A stretch of DNA of 64,000 nt. Source: Nematopogon swammerdamellus. Lineage: Eukaryota > Arthropoda > Insecta > Lepidoptera > Adelidae. Position 1 is the first letter of the stretch. Each line of letters starts with the position of its first letter. Location: positions 19,121,741 through 19,185,740 of the forward strand of contig OX336348.1 in the NCBI GenBank assembly GCA_946902875.1. The letters are read 5' to 3'. The notes beneath the pieces were generated by a model. It searched no databases and was not told the DNA's origin. It saw nothing but the letters and a program-made list of their open reading frames with translations. The position numbers were made by a program, and so were the translations under genes. Below are positions 52,070 to 63,164 of this stretch, in pieces.

Positions 52070-55000
52070 GTAACGAGGGTCTGATGATGGAGTCAGGAGG
52101 AGGACAGTGGAACTCTTCAACCGTTACTAGTAACCCCCTCGAGTTTGGGCTCATATGGTTGGTTTGGACGAGTGTTCCATACTTCTACCAATACACTTGG
52201 TGACGAGGGTCTGATGATGGAGTCAGGAGGTGGACAGTGGAACTCTTCAACCGTTACTAGTAACCCCCTCGAGTTTGGGCTCATATGGTTGGTTTGGAAG
52301 GGTGTCCCATACTTCTACCAATACACTTGGTGACGAGGGTCTGATGATGGAGTCAGGAGGTGTACAGTGGAACTCTTCAACCGTTACTAGTAAGCCCCTC
52401 GAGTTTGTGCTCATATGGTTGGTTTGGACGAGTGTCCCATACTTCTACCAATACACTTGGTGACGAGGATCTGATGATGGAGTCAGGAGGTGTACAGTGG
52501 AACTCTTCAACCGTTACTAGTAACTCCCTCGAGTTTGGGCTCATATGGTTGGTTTGGACGAGTGTCCCATACTTCTACCAATACACTTGGTGACGAGGGT
52601 CTGATGATGGAGTCAGGAGGTGTACAGTGGAACTCTTCAACCGTTACTAGTAAACCCCTCGAGTTTGGGCTCATTTGGCTGGTTTGGACGAGTGTCCCAT
52701 ACTTCTACCAATACACTTGGTGACGAGAGTCTGATGATGGAGTCAGGAGGTGGACGGGGAACTCTTCAACCGTTACTAGTAACCTCCTCGAGTTTGGGCT
52801 CATATGGTTGGTTTGGACAAGCGTCCCAACTTCTACCAATACACTTGGTGACGAGGGTCTGATGATGGAGTCAGGAGGTGTACAGTGGAACTCTTTAACC
52901 GTTACTAGTAACCCCCTCGAGTTTGTGCTCATATGGTTGGTTTGGACGAGTGTCCCATACTTCTACCAATACACTTGGTGACGAGGATCTGATGATGGAG
53001 TCAGCAGGTGTACAGTGGAACTCTTCAACCGTTACTAGTAACCCCCTCGAGTTTGGGCTCATATGGTTGGTTTGGACGAGTGTCCCATACTTCTACCAAT
53101 ACACTTGGTGACGAGGGTCTGATGATGGAGTCAGGAGGTGTAAAGTGGAACTCTTCAACGGTTACTAGTAACCCCCTCGAGTTTGGGCTCATATGGTTGG
53201 TTTGGACGAGTGTCCCTTACTTCTACCAATACACTTGGTGACAAGGGTCTGATGATGGAGTCAGGAGGTGGACGAGGAACTCTTCAACCGTTACTAGTAA
53301 GCCCCTCGAGTTTGGGCTCATATGGTTGGTTTGGACGAGTGTCCCATACTACTACCAATACACTTGGTGACGAGGGTCTGATGATGGAGTCAGGAGGTGT
53401 ACAGTGGAACTCTTTAACCGTTACTAGTAACCCCCTCGAGTTTGGGCTCATTTGATTGGTTTGGACGAGTGTCCCATAGTTCTACCAGTATACTTGGTGA
53501 CGAGGGTCTGATGATGGAGTCAGGAGGTGTACAGTGGAACTCTTCAACCGTTACTAGTAACCCCCTCGAGTTTGGGCTCATTTGATTGGTTTGGACGAGT
53601 GTCCCATATTTCTAACCAATACACTTGGTGACGAGGGTCTGATGATGGAGGCAGGAGGTGTACAGTGGAACTCTTCAACCGTTACTATTAACCCCCTCGA
53701 GTTTGTAGCTCATATGATTGGTTTGGACGAGTGTCCCATACTTCTACCAATACACTTGATGACGAGGGTCTGATGATGGAGTCAGGAGGTGTACAGTGGA
53801 ACTTTTCAACCGTTACTAGTAACCCCCTCGAGTTTGGGCTCATTTGGTTGGTTTGGACGAGTGTCCCATACTTCTACCAATACACTTGGTGACGAGGGTC
53901 TGATGATGGAGTCAGGAGGTGGACGGGGAACTCTTCAACCGTTACTAGTAAGCCCCTCGAGTTTGGGCTCATATGGTTGGTTTGGACGAGTGTCCCATAC
54001 TTCTACCAATACACTTGGTGACGAGGATCTGATGATGGAGTCAGGAGGTGTACAGTGGAACTCTTCAACCGTTACTAGTAACTCCCTCGAGTTTGGGCTC
54101 ATATGGTTGGTTTGGACGAGTGTCCCATACTTCTACCAATACACTTGGTGACGAGGGTCTGATGATGGAGTCAGGAGGTGTACAGTGGAACTCTTCAACC
54201 GTTACTAGTAAACCCCTCGAGTTTGGGCTCATTTGGCTGGTTTGGACGAGTGTCCCATACTTCTACCAATACACTTGGTGACGAGAGTCTGATGATGGAG
54301 TCAGGAGGTGGACGGGGAACTCTTCAACCGTTACTAGTAACCTCCTCGAGTTTGGGCTCATATGGTTGGTTTGGACAAGCGTCCCATACTTCTACCAATA
54401 CACTTGGTGACGAGGGTCTGATGATGGAGTCAGGAGGTGTACAGTGGAACTCTTTAACCGTTACTAGTAACCCCCTCAAGGTTGGGCTCATTTGGTTGGT
54501 TTGGACGAGTGTCCCTTACTTTTACCAATACACTCGGTGACGAGGGTCTGATGATGGACTCAGGAGGTGTACAGTGGAACTCTTCAACCGTTACTAGTAA
54601 CCCCCTCGAGTTTGTGCTCATATGGTTGGTTTGGACGAGTGTCCCATACTTCTACCAATACACTTGGTGACGAGGATCTGATGATGGAGTCAGGAGGTGT
54701 ACAGTGGAACTCTTCAACCGTTACTAGTAACCCCCTCGAGTTTGGGCTCATATGGTTGGTTTGGACGAGTGTCCCATACTTCTACCAATACACTTGGTGA
54801 CGAGGGTCTGATGATGGAGTCAGGAGGTGTAAAGTGGAACTCTTCAACGGTTACTAGTAACCCCCTCGAGTTTGGGCTCATATGGTTGGTTTGGACGAGT
54901 GTCCCTTACTTCTACCAATACACTTGGTGACGAGGGTCTGATGATGGAGTCAGGAGGTGGACGGGGAACTCTTCAACCGTTACTAGTAAGCCCCTCGAGT

Positions 55001-55951
55001 TTGGGCTCATATGGTTGGTTTGGACGAGTGTCCCATACTACTACCAATACACTTGGTGACGAGGGTCTGATGATGGAGTCAGGAGGTGTACAGTGGAACT
55101 CTTTAACCGTTACTAGTAACCCCCTCGAGTTTGGGCTCATTTGATTGGTTTGGACGAGTGTCCCATAGTTCTACCAATATACTTGGTGACGAGGGTCTGA
55201 TGATGGAGTCAGGAGGTGTACAGTGGAACTCTTCAACCGTTACTAGTAACCCCCTCGAGTTTGGGCTCATTTGATTGGTTTGGACGAGTGTCCCATATTT
55301 CTAACCAACACACTTGGTGACGAGGGTCTGATGATGGAGGCAGGAGGTGTACAGTGGAACTCTTCAACCGTTACTATTAACCCCCTCGAGTTTGTAGCTC
55401 ATATGATTGGTTTGGACGAGTGTCCCATACTTCTACCAATACACTTGATGACGAGGGTCTGATGATGGAGTCAGGAGGTGTACAGTGGAACTTTTCAACC
55501 GTTACTAGTAACCCCCTCGAGTTTGGGCTCATTTGGTTGGTTTGGACGAGTATCCCATACTTCTACCAATACACTTGGTGACGAGGGTCTGATGATGGAG
55601 TCAGGAGGTGGACGGGGAACTCTTCAACCGTTACTAGTAAGCCCCTCGAGTTTGGGCTCATATGGTTGGTTTGGACGAGTGTCCCATACTACTACCAATA
55701 CACTTGGTGACGAGGGTCTGATGATGGAGTCAGGAGGTGTACAGTGGGACTCTTTAACCGTTACTAGTAACCCCCTCAAGGTTGGGCTCATTTGGTTGGT
55801 TTGGACGAGTGTCCCTTACTTTTACCAATACACTCGGTGACGAGGGTCTGATGATGGACTCAGGAGGTGTACAGTGGAACTCTTCAACCGTTACTAGTAA
55901 CCCCCTCGAGTTTGGGCTCATTTGGTTTGTTTGGACGAGTGTCCCATACTT
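52070..55951. repeat. 130-bp satellite array, about 30 copies with higher-order duplication
   Basis: Same unit as at 7,367-8,520. Variant patterns repeat at offsets of 1,558 bp (12 units; for example 52,490 and 54,048), 1,689 bp (13 units; 53,183/54,872, 53,582/55,271, 53,789/55,478) and 1,300 bp (10 units; 54,482/55,782). Confidence 0.95.
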
Positions 55952-56336
55952 GTCGAACGCAAAAGTATGAAAGAGACATAGCATCTGTTCAAATTGATTT
56001 TGAAAGAGACGGCGGACACCTTACCCATCCTAAAGCCATACAGTTTCTAGCAAAGTTTAATTATGGAACAGCTGAGAGACGGATATGTTACCGATAATTT
56101 TGTCATGGGCCTCCACTGTCCATAAAATGCAGGGCAATACTGTTGACCGTACTGTCGTGTATTTGGGCTCCAGACTATTTGAGGAGGGTCAAGCGTATGT
56201 TGCATTGAGTCGCGTAAAGTCTTTAGAAGGGTTATGTATTGAGGAGCTTGATTGTGAGTAATTGACAGGTAAGAAACCGAGTAACAAAGATGCAATGAGA
56301 GAGTTGGAAAGGATGACGAGTTTACGTAATGAATGA
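55952..56336 (+). pseudogene. PIF1-like helicase, C-terminal fragment (copy B)
   Basis: Homologous to 6,982-7,366. A 2-bp insertion (GGATATG in place of GGATG, near 56,083) breaks the frame before the conserved motifs. Further on, the HKMQG-like and QAYVALSRV motifs remain readable in another frame. The in-frame TAA after LDCE (56,259-56,261) is shared with copy A, so that stop predates the separation of the copies. Confidence 0.85.
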
Positions 56337-56399
56337 TACGAGCCAAAAATCAAACTAAAAACGAGTAAATAAAAAAATAGGTAAAAAAACTTTTAAGTT

Positions 56400-56870
56400 A
56401 AACGGTTTTATTAAAAAAAAATAGAAAAAAAACATGAGCTGTACAAAAAACTAGAAAATAATAAGGACACAAGCCTGGGCCTTCTTAAGATTTTACGTCT
56501 GGGTAAGAAATCGTGCAATACTAGCGTGCTGTCTTCTCATGTCGGATGCCAAAGGGCACATTGTGTCGCTGCGTCAGCGGAATAAGTAATAAATTGAGAC
56601 TTTTAACAGACTAATATAAAAACGTGGGGCGTATAATATGCGTAATAAATAACATGCGCCCCACGTTTTTATATTAGTCTGTTAAAAGTCTCAATTTATT
56701 ACTTATTCCGCTGACGCAGCGACACAATGTGCCCTTTGGCATCCGACATGAGAAGACAGCACGCTAGTATTGCACGATTTCTTACCCAGACGTAAAATCT
56801 TAAGAAGGCCCAGGCTTGTGTCCTTATTATTTTCTAGTTTTTTGTACAGCTGATGTTTTTTTTCTATTTT
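56400..56870. repeat. Giant palindrome of copy B, arms about 230 bp
   Basis: Left arm to 56,631, right arm from about 56,656, loop about 24 nt. It is homologous to 6,415-6,948, but both arms carry a 9-bp insertion (AATACTAGC) and several substitutions not found in copy A. Confidence 0.9.
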
Positions 56871-56880
56871 TTTTTATTTA

Positions 56881-57395
56881 TAAATAGTTTTTTGTTTCAG
56901 TTTCTTTTCCTAATTTTTTGCTATTGGTGTACTCGGCTTTTATTTCATTCTTTTTAGTAATATTACATAAAAAAGAATAATCGAAATTGTATAATCGAAA
57001 TCGGTTGAAGTGGTACAGAATTATTCGCCATGTGTCAAACTGCAAAGTTTTGAGCGTGTGTAGTGAAGGTTGCAGTATAATGCAACCTTATTAGCATTGC
57101 CTTCAACTCTAGGGTTAGATTTTTTTATTTCATACATTTTTGAAGGCGGTTTTTATATTTTTTTAAATAGTTTTTTATTTCACTTTTTTATAGTAATTTT
57201 TTGCTATTAATGTACTCGGCGAAATGTTCCGCCTCGCTTTCCAATCCGATCTTGACCAAATTAAAATGGGACCACCTCAGTATTATCCCCTTTCAAACAA
57301 AGCAAGAATATCCGAAATCGGCCCACAATTGACGGAGTAATCGCGTAACAAACATAAAAAAAAATAATACATACCGTCGAATTGAGAATCTCTTA
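56881..57395. other. Transposon-end debris
   Basis: Contains AATCGAAATCGGTTGAAGTG near 56,997 (recurs near 60,614) and ATCGGCCCACAATTGA-type sequence near 57,318 (recurs near 60,829). No gene is seen. Confidence 0.5.
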
Positions 57396-58275
57396 GGTCT
57401 AAAGTAAATTGCTCGTGAAGACAAATGCAACGAGTCCAAACGCGATGGGTTTATCATGTGTAGTTTAGGAGTTCCTATGGCCAACTTCCGTCTCCATCAT
57501 CAGACCAGCTCGATAGTACTCGTACCATAAAATATTAAGCGCATCTGGCCCGTCGGAAAAGATTTCAAATTTAGAATACTTATTCATGAAAAAAGGGTCC
57601 GAATATGAATCACAATATCGATTCATGTATTTCAATACAATGACAGAGAAAATTTCAAAATATTAGGTGTTTATTACTTTTTAGTTCTAGTTTTTTTTTG
57701 GAAGTCGGTTTTATATTTTTTAAAACTGTTTTTATTTAATTATTTTTAGTAATATTACATAAATTAATTTAAAAAATAAAAAAAACCCGACTGCGTAAAA
57801 AAATTACTTTAAATAAAAACTGAAAAGAAAAAAAAGGTCTAAAGTAAATTGCTCGTGAAGACAAATGCAACGAGTCCAAACACGATGGGTTTATCATGTG
57901 TAGTTTAGGAGTTCCTATGGCCAACTTCCGTCTCCATCATCAGACCAGCTCGATAGTACTCGTACCATAAAATATTAAGCGCATCTGGCCCGTCGGAAAA
58001 TATTTCAAATTTAGAATACTTATTCATGAAAAAAGGGTCCGAATATGAATCACAATATCGATTCATGTATTTCAATACAATGACAGAGAAAATTTCAAAA
58101 TATTAGGTGTTTATTACTTTTTAGTTCTAGTTTTTTTTTGGAAGTCGGTTTTATATTTTTTAAAACTGTTTTTATTTAATTATTTTTAGTAATATTACAT
58201 AAATTAATTTAAAAAATAAAAAAAACCCGACTGCGTAAAAAAATTACTTTAAATAAAAACTGAAAAGAAAAAAAC
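57396..58275. repeat. Tandem duplication, 440-bp unit, two copies
   Basis: GGTCTAAAGTAAATTGCTCG starts at 57,396 and 57,836. The copies are almost identical (single-base differences such as ACGCGA/ACACGA), so the duplication is recent. Confidence 0.95.
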
Positions 58276-59700
58276 AAGTCCAGTAGTCTAGAACTCTGTT
58301 AAGTAATATTGAATAACTACACAATTGAAATAGTTGCATTATCGATACTGTTACCTGTCTATTTTTATAGCAATATAAATAAAACCCAGGTGTACAATTT
58401 GTAGATTTATTCGGTCGTATCTACAATTAATTGGTATATAAATAGGGTCTCTGGATTAAATACAAGTCCTCGGCGTGCTGCGTCCGCTCGGCGAACAAAG
58501 AATTCCTACCTACCTACCTAGTCAGCTGACTAAGGGAGAATAGGAGCGATCGCACCGGTTTATTGACGGACGTCGTGGTCTTCTTCTCCGTCTTCCCGCA
58601 CAATCAGCCGGAGGCCTAGCCTCTCGACGCGCAGCTCCCACGGCACGGCGTTCCGCTGAACACAGCAGAGCCGCCGGCAGCCCAGCGACAGGTGAATCGC
58701 TGACTCGCAGGGGTGGCGTCGACGGGGCACTCTCCGACCGTCCTGACCGCTCGCGCGGTGACGGGAGCGGAAGTCGGGAAGTTGTCTTGGAGCGAAGCCC
58801 GTACCAAACTCTGCGCGATAGGGAAAGAATCACACGCCGCACTAACATAATCGCCATGGAGCGGCGGTGAGGCCCTATCACGCAGTAAAAACACAATTTA
58901 CAATTTTGTGAAACGTGGCCGGTGACGGTAGTCACGCGGCCGGTATAAAATTTTTACACAACGATTTTACACATACAATTTATATAATTGGCGTTCGCCT
59001 ACTCACCCACTGACGTGGAGTTTACTTCTCGTTCAAGGCGAGATGTGAAAATATTCCTAATACTCTTTTCACATTAATTTAAGCTTGAACAAAAGAATTG
59101 TACTGAGAGCGTGCACCAATCTCTGACAGCCGGAAGAAAAGTAATATCTGTCGCACTGTCCTATCCTTCGTGGTTCGCTCTCGGGTCCGCGACTCCGATC
59201 GCTCTTTCTCTTGACGTGCTGCCTCGCTCCCTGGTATCGGCGAGCGAGACAGCACTTCATTCGTCTGTGAGCAGCGGCGCGGACCGTCGAACGAGTTGAC
59301 GCCCATTAAATGTTAATTTATTTGATTCTACTCACAACTGTGAAGTAAAGATTTTACAATTAATACCATTATTTTATTTATCATTTTAACTATTAATATT
59401 ATCCAATACCGGCGCACGAAGCGACGCGACTCTGATCGAGTTGCTGTGTTGGTTGATGTCAGATCAAAGATTGATTGAATCGAATTGATTGATGGTTGAT
59501 TGACGTCAGCTGCAAACATAACGCGCGGCCGTATTCTGGTCGCCGTATTTGAGTCGCTTTCGTCCGTGAGCGGCGGCAATATTTAAAATACTGAAACAAA
59601 TAACTAAACAGAACCGAAGGGTCGTGTTACGGCAGACCTTGCGGTTTTGCAACGTAACAATACACACATATAATAAAACAAATAATAAACTCTAATGCGG
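58276..59700. other. Unassigned, with GC-rich segments
   Basis: A TATA-like TATATAAATAGGG lies at 58,435-58,447. GC-rich, CpG-rich sequence covers 58,475-58,940. The mixture resembles a solo LTR or a promoter island, but I could not define matching ends. Frames here (for example Arg-rich minus 58,935-58,522) are not convincing genes. Confidence 0.35.
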
Positions 59701-59716
59701 AACACAGCGACTTTAA

Positions 59717-59760
59717 CAGTCGGGACCCATTGAAATTTTCCCAATAATGGGTCCCGACTG
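59717..59760. repeat. Perfect 15-bp hairpin
   Basis: CAGTCGGGACCCATT at 59,717-59,731 is complementary to 59,746-59,760, with a 14-nt loop. It adjoins the next array. Confidence 0.9.
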
Positions 59761-59761
59761 A

Positions 59762-60230
59762 AAGCCGAGTTGCGTTCAGGAAGACCATAAACCTTCTCTA
59801 AGAAAGTAAGTAACTAAGGGCGAGGCCGAAGGCCGATCTGCGTTCAGGAAGACTAAACCTTCTCGATGAAAGTAAGTAATTGAGGGCGAGGCCGAAGGCC
59901 AAGCTGCGTTCAGGAAGACGATAACCTTTTCGAAGAAAGTAAGTAACAGAGGGCGAGGCCGAAGGCCGAGCTGCGTTCAGGAAGACCATAAACCTACTCG
60001 AAGCAAGTAGTAAGTAACTAAGGGCGAGGCCAAAGGCCAAGCTGCGTTCATTAAGACTATAAACCTTTTCGAAGAAATCAAGTAATTGAGGGCGAGGCCG
60101 AAGGCCGAGCTGCGTTCAGGAATACTATAAACCGTCTTGAAGAAAGTATCTAACTATCGCCCATAGTTACTTACTGTCAGCGTCTTCCAGGATACAGCTC
60201 GGCCTTCGGCCACGCCCTTAGTTACTTACT
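59762..60230. repeat. Minisatellite of about 66 bp, six units plus an inverted unit
   Basis: The unit contains GGGCGAGGCCGAAGGCC and AAAGTAAGTAA. Units start near 59,771, 59,836, 59,902, 59,969, 60,040 and 60,108. The last segment (60,160-60,230) is inverted (CTCGGCCTTCGGCC). Confidence 0.9.
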
Positions 60231-61010
60231 TTTTTTATGGAAACTGACACTTTAAATCGTTATAGATCCTAAATGGTCATTCAAAATGAAAAATGATAAG
60301 AGAAACCTAAAGATCATTTTCAAATACCTATTCAACGATATCCCACTTAACATAGTTAGTCAACTTTAATTTTTTTCTTTTTCACAATATGGCACCTAGT
60401 TGTCGCCATATTGAATTTTGATTACTCTCATGTCTTCAGTGACACTCGCAAGATTAAGGCAAATCGATTGACGTAAGAATCATCAGAATCGGCCCACGCG
60501 TTTGGTCTCTAGAGTGCCACAAAGGAACAAACATACATACATACATAGGCTGATAAACACATTACCCTCCTTTGCGTCGCGCAGTCGGGTAAAAAGAATA
60601 ATCGAAATCGAATAATCGAAATCGGTTGAAGTGGTACAGAATTATTCCCATGTGTCAAACTGCAAATTGCTGAAAAAGTCCACATCACAAAAGTTTTGCT
60701 AAAGGTAACCATACACCATAGTATTTTGTTGATTTTTCAAAAACCGCTGAATAAATTTCGATAAAATTTAAATGGGACCACCTCTGAAGTACCTATGACC
60801 TACCAAACAAGAAAAGAATTTTCAAAATCGGCCCACAATTGAAGGAGTAATCGCGTAACAAACATTAAAAAAAATTGGTTGTCTGTAAAGTGGTTTACGG
60901 ACGATAGTTTTACGTGATGACGTCATAAAGTATATAAACTCAGCTACAAAATCAGTTTATAATACTTTATCGTGCTTAGAAGTTTAATTCTTAAATCGCA
61001 AATGTGAGTA
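60231..61010. other. Unassigned; candidate promoter motifs near the end
   Basis: Repeat debris up to about 60,870 (a (CATA)n run near 60,533 and the ATCGGCCCAC motifs). Then TGACGTCA (60,918-60,925, a CRE-type palindrome), TATATAA (60,931) and TCAGTT (60,952-60,957), followed by a donor-like AAAT|GTGAGT near 61,002. This may be transposon-borne. Confidence 0.35.
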
Positions 61011-61233
61011 CTTTAAAACTAATAATATTAATTATCAATAGGTATTTTCAATACAAGCTGTTATATTACACTTTTTAAAATTGGGAAGGTAGATGCGTAA
61101 ACTGTCTTTTCATTTATAATTAATAATATTAATAATAATAACTAAATAATTAAAACCTAACTAACAAATGTATAACAATGATAAAATTAACCTAATAAAT
61201 AAATAAAGAAAAACTAAATACTAACATTCAAAA

Positions 61234-61502
61234 TTACTGTAAGTAAAAAACTTCGTCCAACTCCTCCGACTCCGCCACAGTACCCAATACGCTGGCTGCG
61301 TTGCCCCTTTGAATGGCTAGGCCTATTTGCTGAAAAAAGAAAGACTTGGCGCGTCGGTCACCAGACTTATCAATAAGGAGCTTTCCTAGGACGTTTCCGA
61401 AAGTCCTTGCGTCGGGTGACCACACGCCAAGTGTATCAATATAAACTTGTAATTTACGCCATCTACATATTAAAGCGCATACTACAACGTTGCAACACCT
61501 AC
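61234..61502 (-). pseudogene. Conserved-looking coding fragment of unknown, probably transposon, origin
   Basis: An open minus frame of about 88 codons from about 61,502 (no start Met) to the TAA at 61,234. It has non-random composition (WRKLQVYIDTLGVWSPDA, then RTFGNVLGKLLIDKSG) and a C-terminal ESEELDEVFYLQ. I have the impression of a repeated lepidopteran element but cannot name the family. It could be the end of a larger ORF whose upstream part is lost at about 61,500. Confidence 0.45.
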
Positions 61503-61601
61503 AAGTAAACTACCGCTGAAGTATTTCATTTACTATATTGACGCTAGATGTCGCTCCAAAAGACTCAACGCCATGAAATATGCACCTACTGGTGACCGAA
61601 T

Positions 61602-62356
61602 CAGTGTTGCCGTTTTAGTGACTTTGTCACTAGATCTAGTGAGTTTTTGACGTCTTTGGTGACATTTTTTAAAAACCTAGTCACTAGAAAAAATCTAGTG
61701 GCTTTTAGTGACTTTTAATAGTGATAAAATTTGAAGCACGGAGATTGACTTGGCTGTATACCCTCATAGATTTTACCTGTTCTTCATCACATCATCACAT
61801 CATAGATCATCGACGATCTATGAACTTGAACGAATTAATCAAAATAATCGCTTTGGCTGTATATACCTTTGCCTTTTCAAGCAAATTTTCAGTACAATGA
61901 ACATTGTAAAAACTAAACAACGAAATAGACGAGCCACCAAAACTCTATTCAATACTTTTGATAAGGAACGAACTAAAAATTTTGAAAGAAAGCGGCCACA
62001 CTTACATTATACCTCCAGAAGTCCTGTCAAAAATTACGAAAACTACGAGAACCGTAAATAGAGAAACAGAATCAACAGCTACAACTTCTACAGAACCATC
62101 CACCTTCCCTGTGTCGGAAGAAGATGATGAGGAAATAATTCAATTAATTGAATTTTAAATTACGCAAGTGTAAACATTGAATGAATAAATCATTGATTAT
62201 TTCAAATTTTATTTTATTATATCTTATTTTAAAAATGACGCTCTGAAAAAAATATTTAGTGACTTCTAGTGACTCTTTGAAGTAATTTTTTCCCCAATTC
62301 TAGTGACTTTATGGCAATAGTTTGGTGACTTTCTTTTTTCCTAAGCGGCAACACTG
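61602..62356. mobile_element. hAT-like non-autonomous element with perfect 8-bp target duplication
   Basis: The termini are CAGTGTTGCCG and CGGCAACACTG (11-bp perfect inverted repeats). The flanking 8-bp GACCGAAT is present at 61,594-61,601 and 62,357-62,364. Inside, several TAGTGACTTT-type subterminal motifs cluster at both ends, as hAT transposase binding sites often do. Short plus frames of 103 and 66 codons (61,750-62,061 and 61,958-62,158, the latter with an acidic C-terminus) are unrecognised. Confidence 0.9.
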
Positions 62357-62382
62357 GACCGAATTATCTTCGTTAGTACAGA

Positions 62383-62610
62383 CCGATTTAGCCGGGTGGT
62401 TAAGACGTCTGGTCGGTCACACAAAATTGGTGGCAGGGACCGCGGATTCGAGGCTCGCAAAAGACGGACAAATATATTTTGTATTTCCTACTCTCCTTAT
62501 ATGCCTCTCTATCGCTTGTTACGCGCTCTCGCTTGCACACACAGGTTCAGATGGAACGTGACACTTTTTCGTTTGTGCAGCCGGTGTTCATCAATTTATA
62601 AGACGTGACA
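62383..62610 (+). mobile_element. tRNA-derived SINE-like repeat
   Basis: A-box-like TTAGCCGGGTGGTTAAG and, 45 bp on, a B-box-like GCGGATTCGAGGC, followed by an unrelated body. It is a tRNA-type Pol III head but cannot fold as a true tRNA gene with a normal 3' end. Confidence 0.55.
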
Positions 62611-62902
62611 TCATCACGTCAAAAAACATTCAGTTGAAGTGAGAACCTCCTCCTTATTTGAAGTCGGTTGATAATAGAAAATCCAGGTAACATTTTAGAA
62701 GGAGATTTTTTGAAGAATTATTCCAAGTTTTCATGTTTGATTTATTTGAATAGTCTCTAGCTAGGCACCACATACGACCAGTAGCCACATACGACCACAT
62801 ACGCCTCGGGGTAACATTGCTCAGGGGGCCGAGGGCCCCCTGAGCTTGGGGGCCCCGGTGCACTGCACCGCCTAGCCCTATGATAGGCACGCCACTTGAC
62901 TG

Positions 62903-63164
62903 CATTGGAGGCTGTCCGTGGTTCAGATCACACGTAAAACTGTAGTTCCCTTAACTTCTCACCTTACTAGGTGGTAGGGTATATCCGCCCGGGTTGGTAC
63001 AACCGCACTGAATGAAACGACGGTTGAAACGGCTATGTAAATAGTTTGTGTTTTCGGTCCTGTTCAGTGTAGCCGGAACGACCGAAGGGAAGCACTGACC
63101 TGGCACCTAGTTCACGCGGTGTTATGGGCTGAAATCACTGATGTTGTAAGTGATGTAGCCAACT
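62903..63164 (+). mobile_element. Right part of the split SINE
   Basis: Begins with CATTGGAG, the duplicated target, then continues through the degraded B-box region and the SINE body to GATGTAGCCAAC. It lacks the last tail bases. It complements the head at 51,002-51,076. Confidence 0.85.

Larger units (their letters stand above)
51885..56880 (+). mobile_element. Helitron/Helentron-like element, copy B
   Basis: Same order of parts as copy A (6,415-8,815) but in opposite orientation: end sequence with TTTAAACGGTTTT, a single copy of the 112-bp block, about 30 units of 130 bp, the PIF1 C-terminal fragment and the giant palindrome. It is about twice as long as copy A, because of the array. Confidence 0.6.
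51077..62902. mobile_element. Composite 11.8-kb insertion with hAT-like termini and 8-bp target duplication
   Basis: The left end is CAGTGGCGTACCTAGG. The right end, read inward on the minus strand, is CAGTCAAGTGGCGTGCC. Both ends carry a GGGGCCCC-type motif within about 100 bp. The 8-bp CATTGGAG flanks both ends and joins the two parts of one SINE. No transposase was found, so this is probably a non-autonomous hAT-like element swollen by later nested insertions. Confidence 0.65.

Noticed and set aside
58522..58935. 137-codon minus-strand gene
   Set aside because: Arg-rich composition follows the high GC content; no domain, no conserved pattern and a competing overlapping frame.
62383..62470. 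Functional tRNA gene
   Set aside because: Box-like motifs are present but no complete cloverleaf; it is a SINE-type head followed by repeat sequence.
51077..62902. A giant autonomous hAT element
   Set aside because: No transposase is recognisable, and most of the interior is made of other elements, so nested insertion into a small element is more likely.
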